Notes under the pieces: model-generated | Told to the model about the DNA's origin: nothing | Seen by the model: the letters and a program-made list of their open reading frames with translations, nothing else | Database searches by the model: none | Part shown: piece by piece, positions 63,546 through 64,000 of the stretch | How positions within the stretch are numbered: the stretch's first letter is position 1 | Layout of the letters: every line of letters starts with the position of its first letter | Origin: Erythrobacter sanguineus | Lineage (GTDB): Bacteria; Pseudomonadota; Alphaproteobacteria; Sphingomonadales; Sphingomonadaceae | DNA length: 64,000 nucleotides | Reading direction: 5' to 3' | Assembly: GCA_945878845.1 (NCBI GenBank) | Contig: CAMCUB010000009.1 | Coordinates: forward strand, 1 to 64,000 | Translations under genes and position numbers: made by a program

Positions 63546-64000
63546 CTATGCTGCGCGAGCGACCGCCGAGGGGAGTTCCCGCCCCAGCACGCCCGCAAAC
63601 CACTTGTTTGCGGCGATTGCCGCGTCGAGATCGATGCCTGCATCCACGCCGGAACGCTGCATCATGTAGACGAGATCCTCGGTGGCGATGTTGCCCGTCG
63701 CGCGCGGGGCAAAGGGGCAGCCACCGAGCCCGCCCAATGAGGCGTCGAAGGTGCGCACGCCAGCCTTGTAGGCCTCCCACGCATTGGCAATGCCGGTGCC
63801 GCGGGTGTTGTGGAAGTGGGCGCGCATCGGGATTTTGCCGCGGAGCAATGTGCCAAGCTTGCCAAACAATTCCCCCGCTTCCCACGGCGTGCCTACGCCG
63901 ATGGTGTCGGCGAGCGCGATTTCCTCAGGCCCTTCTTCGGCAATGGCCTCGGCGATGGCGAGCACGGTGTCGTGCTTCACTTCGCCCTCGAACGGGCAGC
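63546..64000 (-). CDS. Hydroxymethylglutaryl-CoA lyase-family enzyme, N-terminus beyond the window
   Basis: The visible 151 residues are the C-terminal half of an HMG-CoA lyase-type TIM barrel. CPFEGEVKHDTV, EIALADTIGVGTPWEAGEL, MRAHFHNTRGTGIANAW (metal His) and the signature SLGGLGGCPFAPRATGNIATEDLVYM are present. The frame is open past base 64000, so the start is missing. It is the first visible gene of the isochorismatase-CoA-transferase-hyuBA operon and could cleave a CoA-linked product such as HMG-CoA. Confidence 0.92.
   Translation of the reverse strand, partial: CPFEGEVKHDTVLAIAEAIAEEGPEEIALADTIGVGTPWEAGELFGKLGTLLRGKIPMRAHFHNTRGTGIANAWEAYKAGVRTFDASLGGLGGCPFAPRATGNIATEDLVYMMQRSGVDAGIDLDAAIAANKWFAGVLGRELPSAVARAA

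Overview
The window is high-GC bacterial DNA, dense with short, often overlapping genes. It looks like an alphaproteobacterium of the order Sphingomonadales, close to Erythrobacteraceae. Pointers are a GcrA cell-cycle regulator, a DUF1476-type ATPase inhibitor, large TonB-dependent receptors beside hydrolases, an adjacent crtW-crtZ carotenoid pair, and an IF2 with a long Pro/Ala/Glu-rich N-terminus. All assignments come from reading the sequence; no database search was run.

Layout. 1-3.3 kb: the 5' part of a secreted GH3 glucosidase behind LacI-type operators, a Nudix hydrolase, and an intergenic stretch with a sigma-54-type promoter followed by a strongly structured, terminated transcript. 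3.3-8.6 kb (minus strand): grx4, bolA, the ATPase inhibitor, a quinone reductase, then leuD and leuC separated by a small membrane protein and a lactonase-like hydrolase. 8.7-19.9 kb: a thioesterase, dctD/dctB diverging from dctA over twin operators, then an esterase, a TonB receptor and an M14 carboxypeptidase lipoprotein. 20-21.3 kb: crtW-crtZ. 21.3-27.3 kb: a VOC protein, sufE, and an expanded phage-shock operon (small protein, pspA, pspB, pspC, six related membrane/coiled-coil proteins and a 58-aa protein) diverging from pspF. 27.7-35.7 kb: two PilZ proteins, then rimP-nusA-ylxR/L7Ae-infB, a thioesterase, a DUF1697 gene and rbfA. 35.7-40.7 kb: yceI, tdk, truB (with an in-frame palindromic insertion), rpsO, pnp. 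40.8-47.4 kb: mixed genes including gcrA and hspQ. 47.5-51.6 kb: tRNA-Ser(CGA), then AT-richer, apparently acquired DNA with a CoA-transferase and an amidohydrolase, ending at a deletion junction that retains only the last codons of glgA. 51.6-57.3 kb: pgm, glgX and a TonB receptor with a Fur-like box. 57.3-57.6 kb: two 37-residue paralogous peptides behind a sigma-54 promoter. 57.8-64 kb: an isochorismatase-fold hydrolase, a CoA-transferase, hydantoinase B and A homologues, and an HMG-CoA-lyase-like gene running off the end.

The main observation is a probable PspF/sigma-54 regulon visible three times in the window: before the psp operon, before the structured RNA at 2.96-3.06 kb and before the twin peptides at 57.3-57.5 kb. 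The three promoters share an upstream motif at identical spacing. The psp operon is also unusual because nearly every product ends in a similar coiled-coil/EIEALR-like segment.
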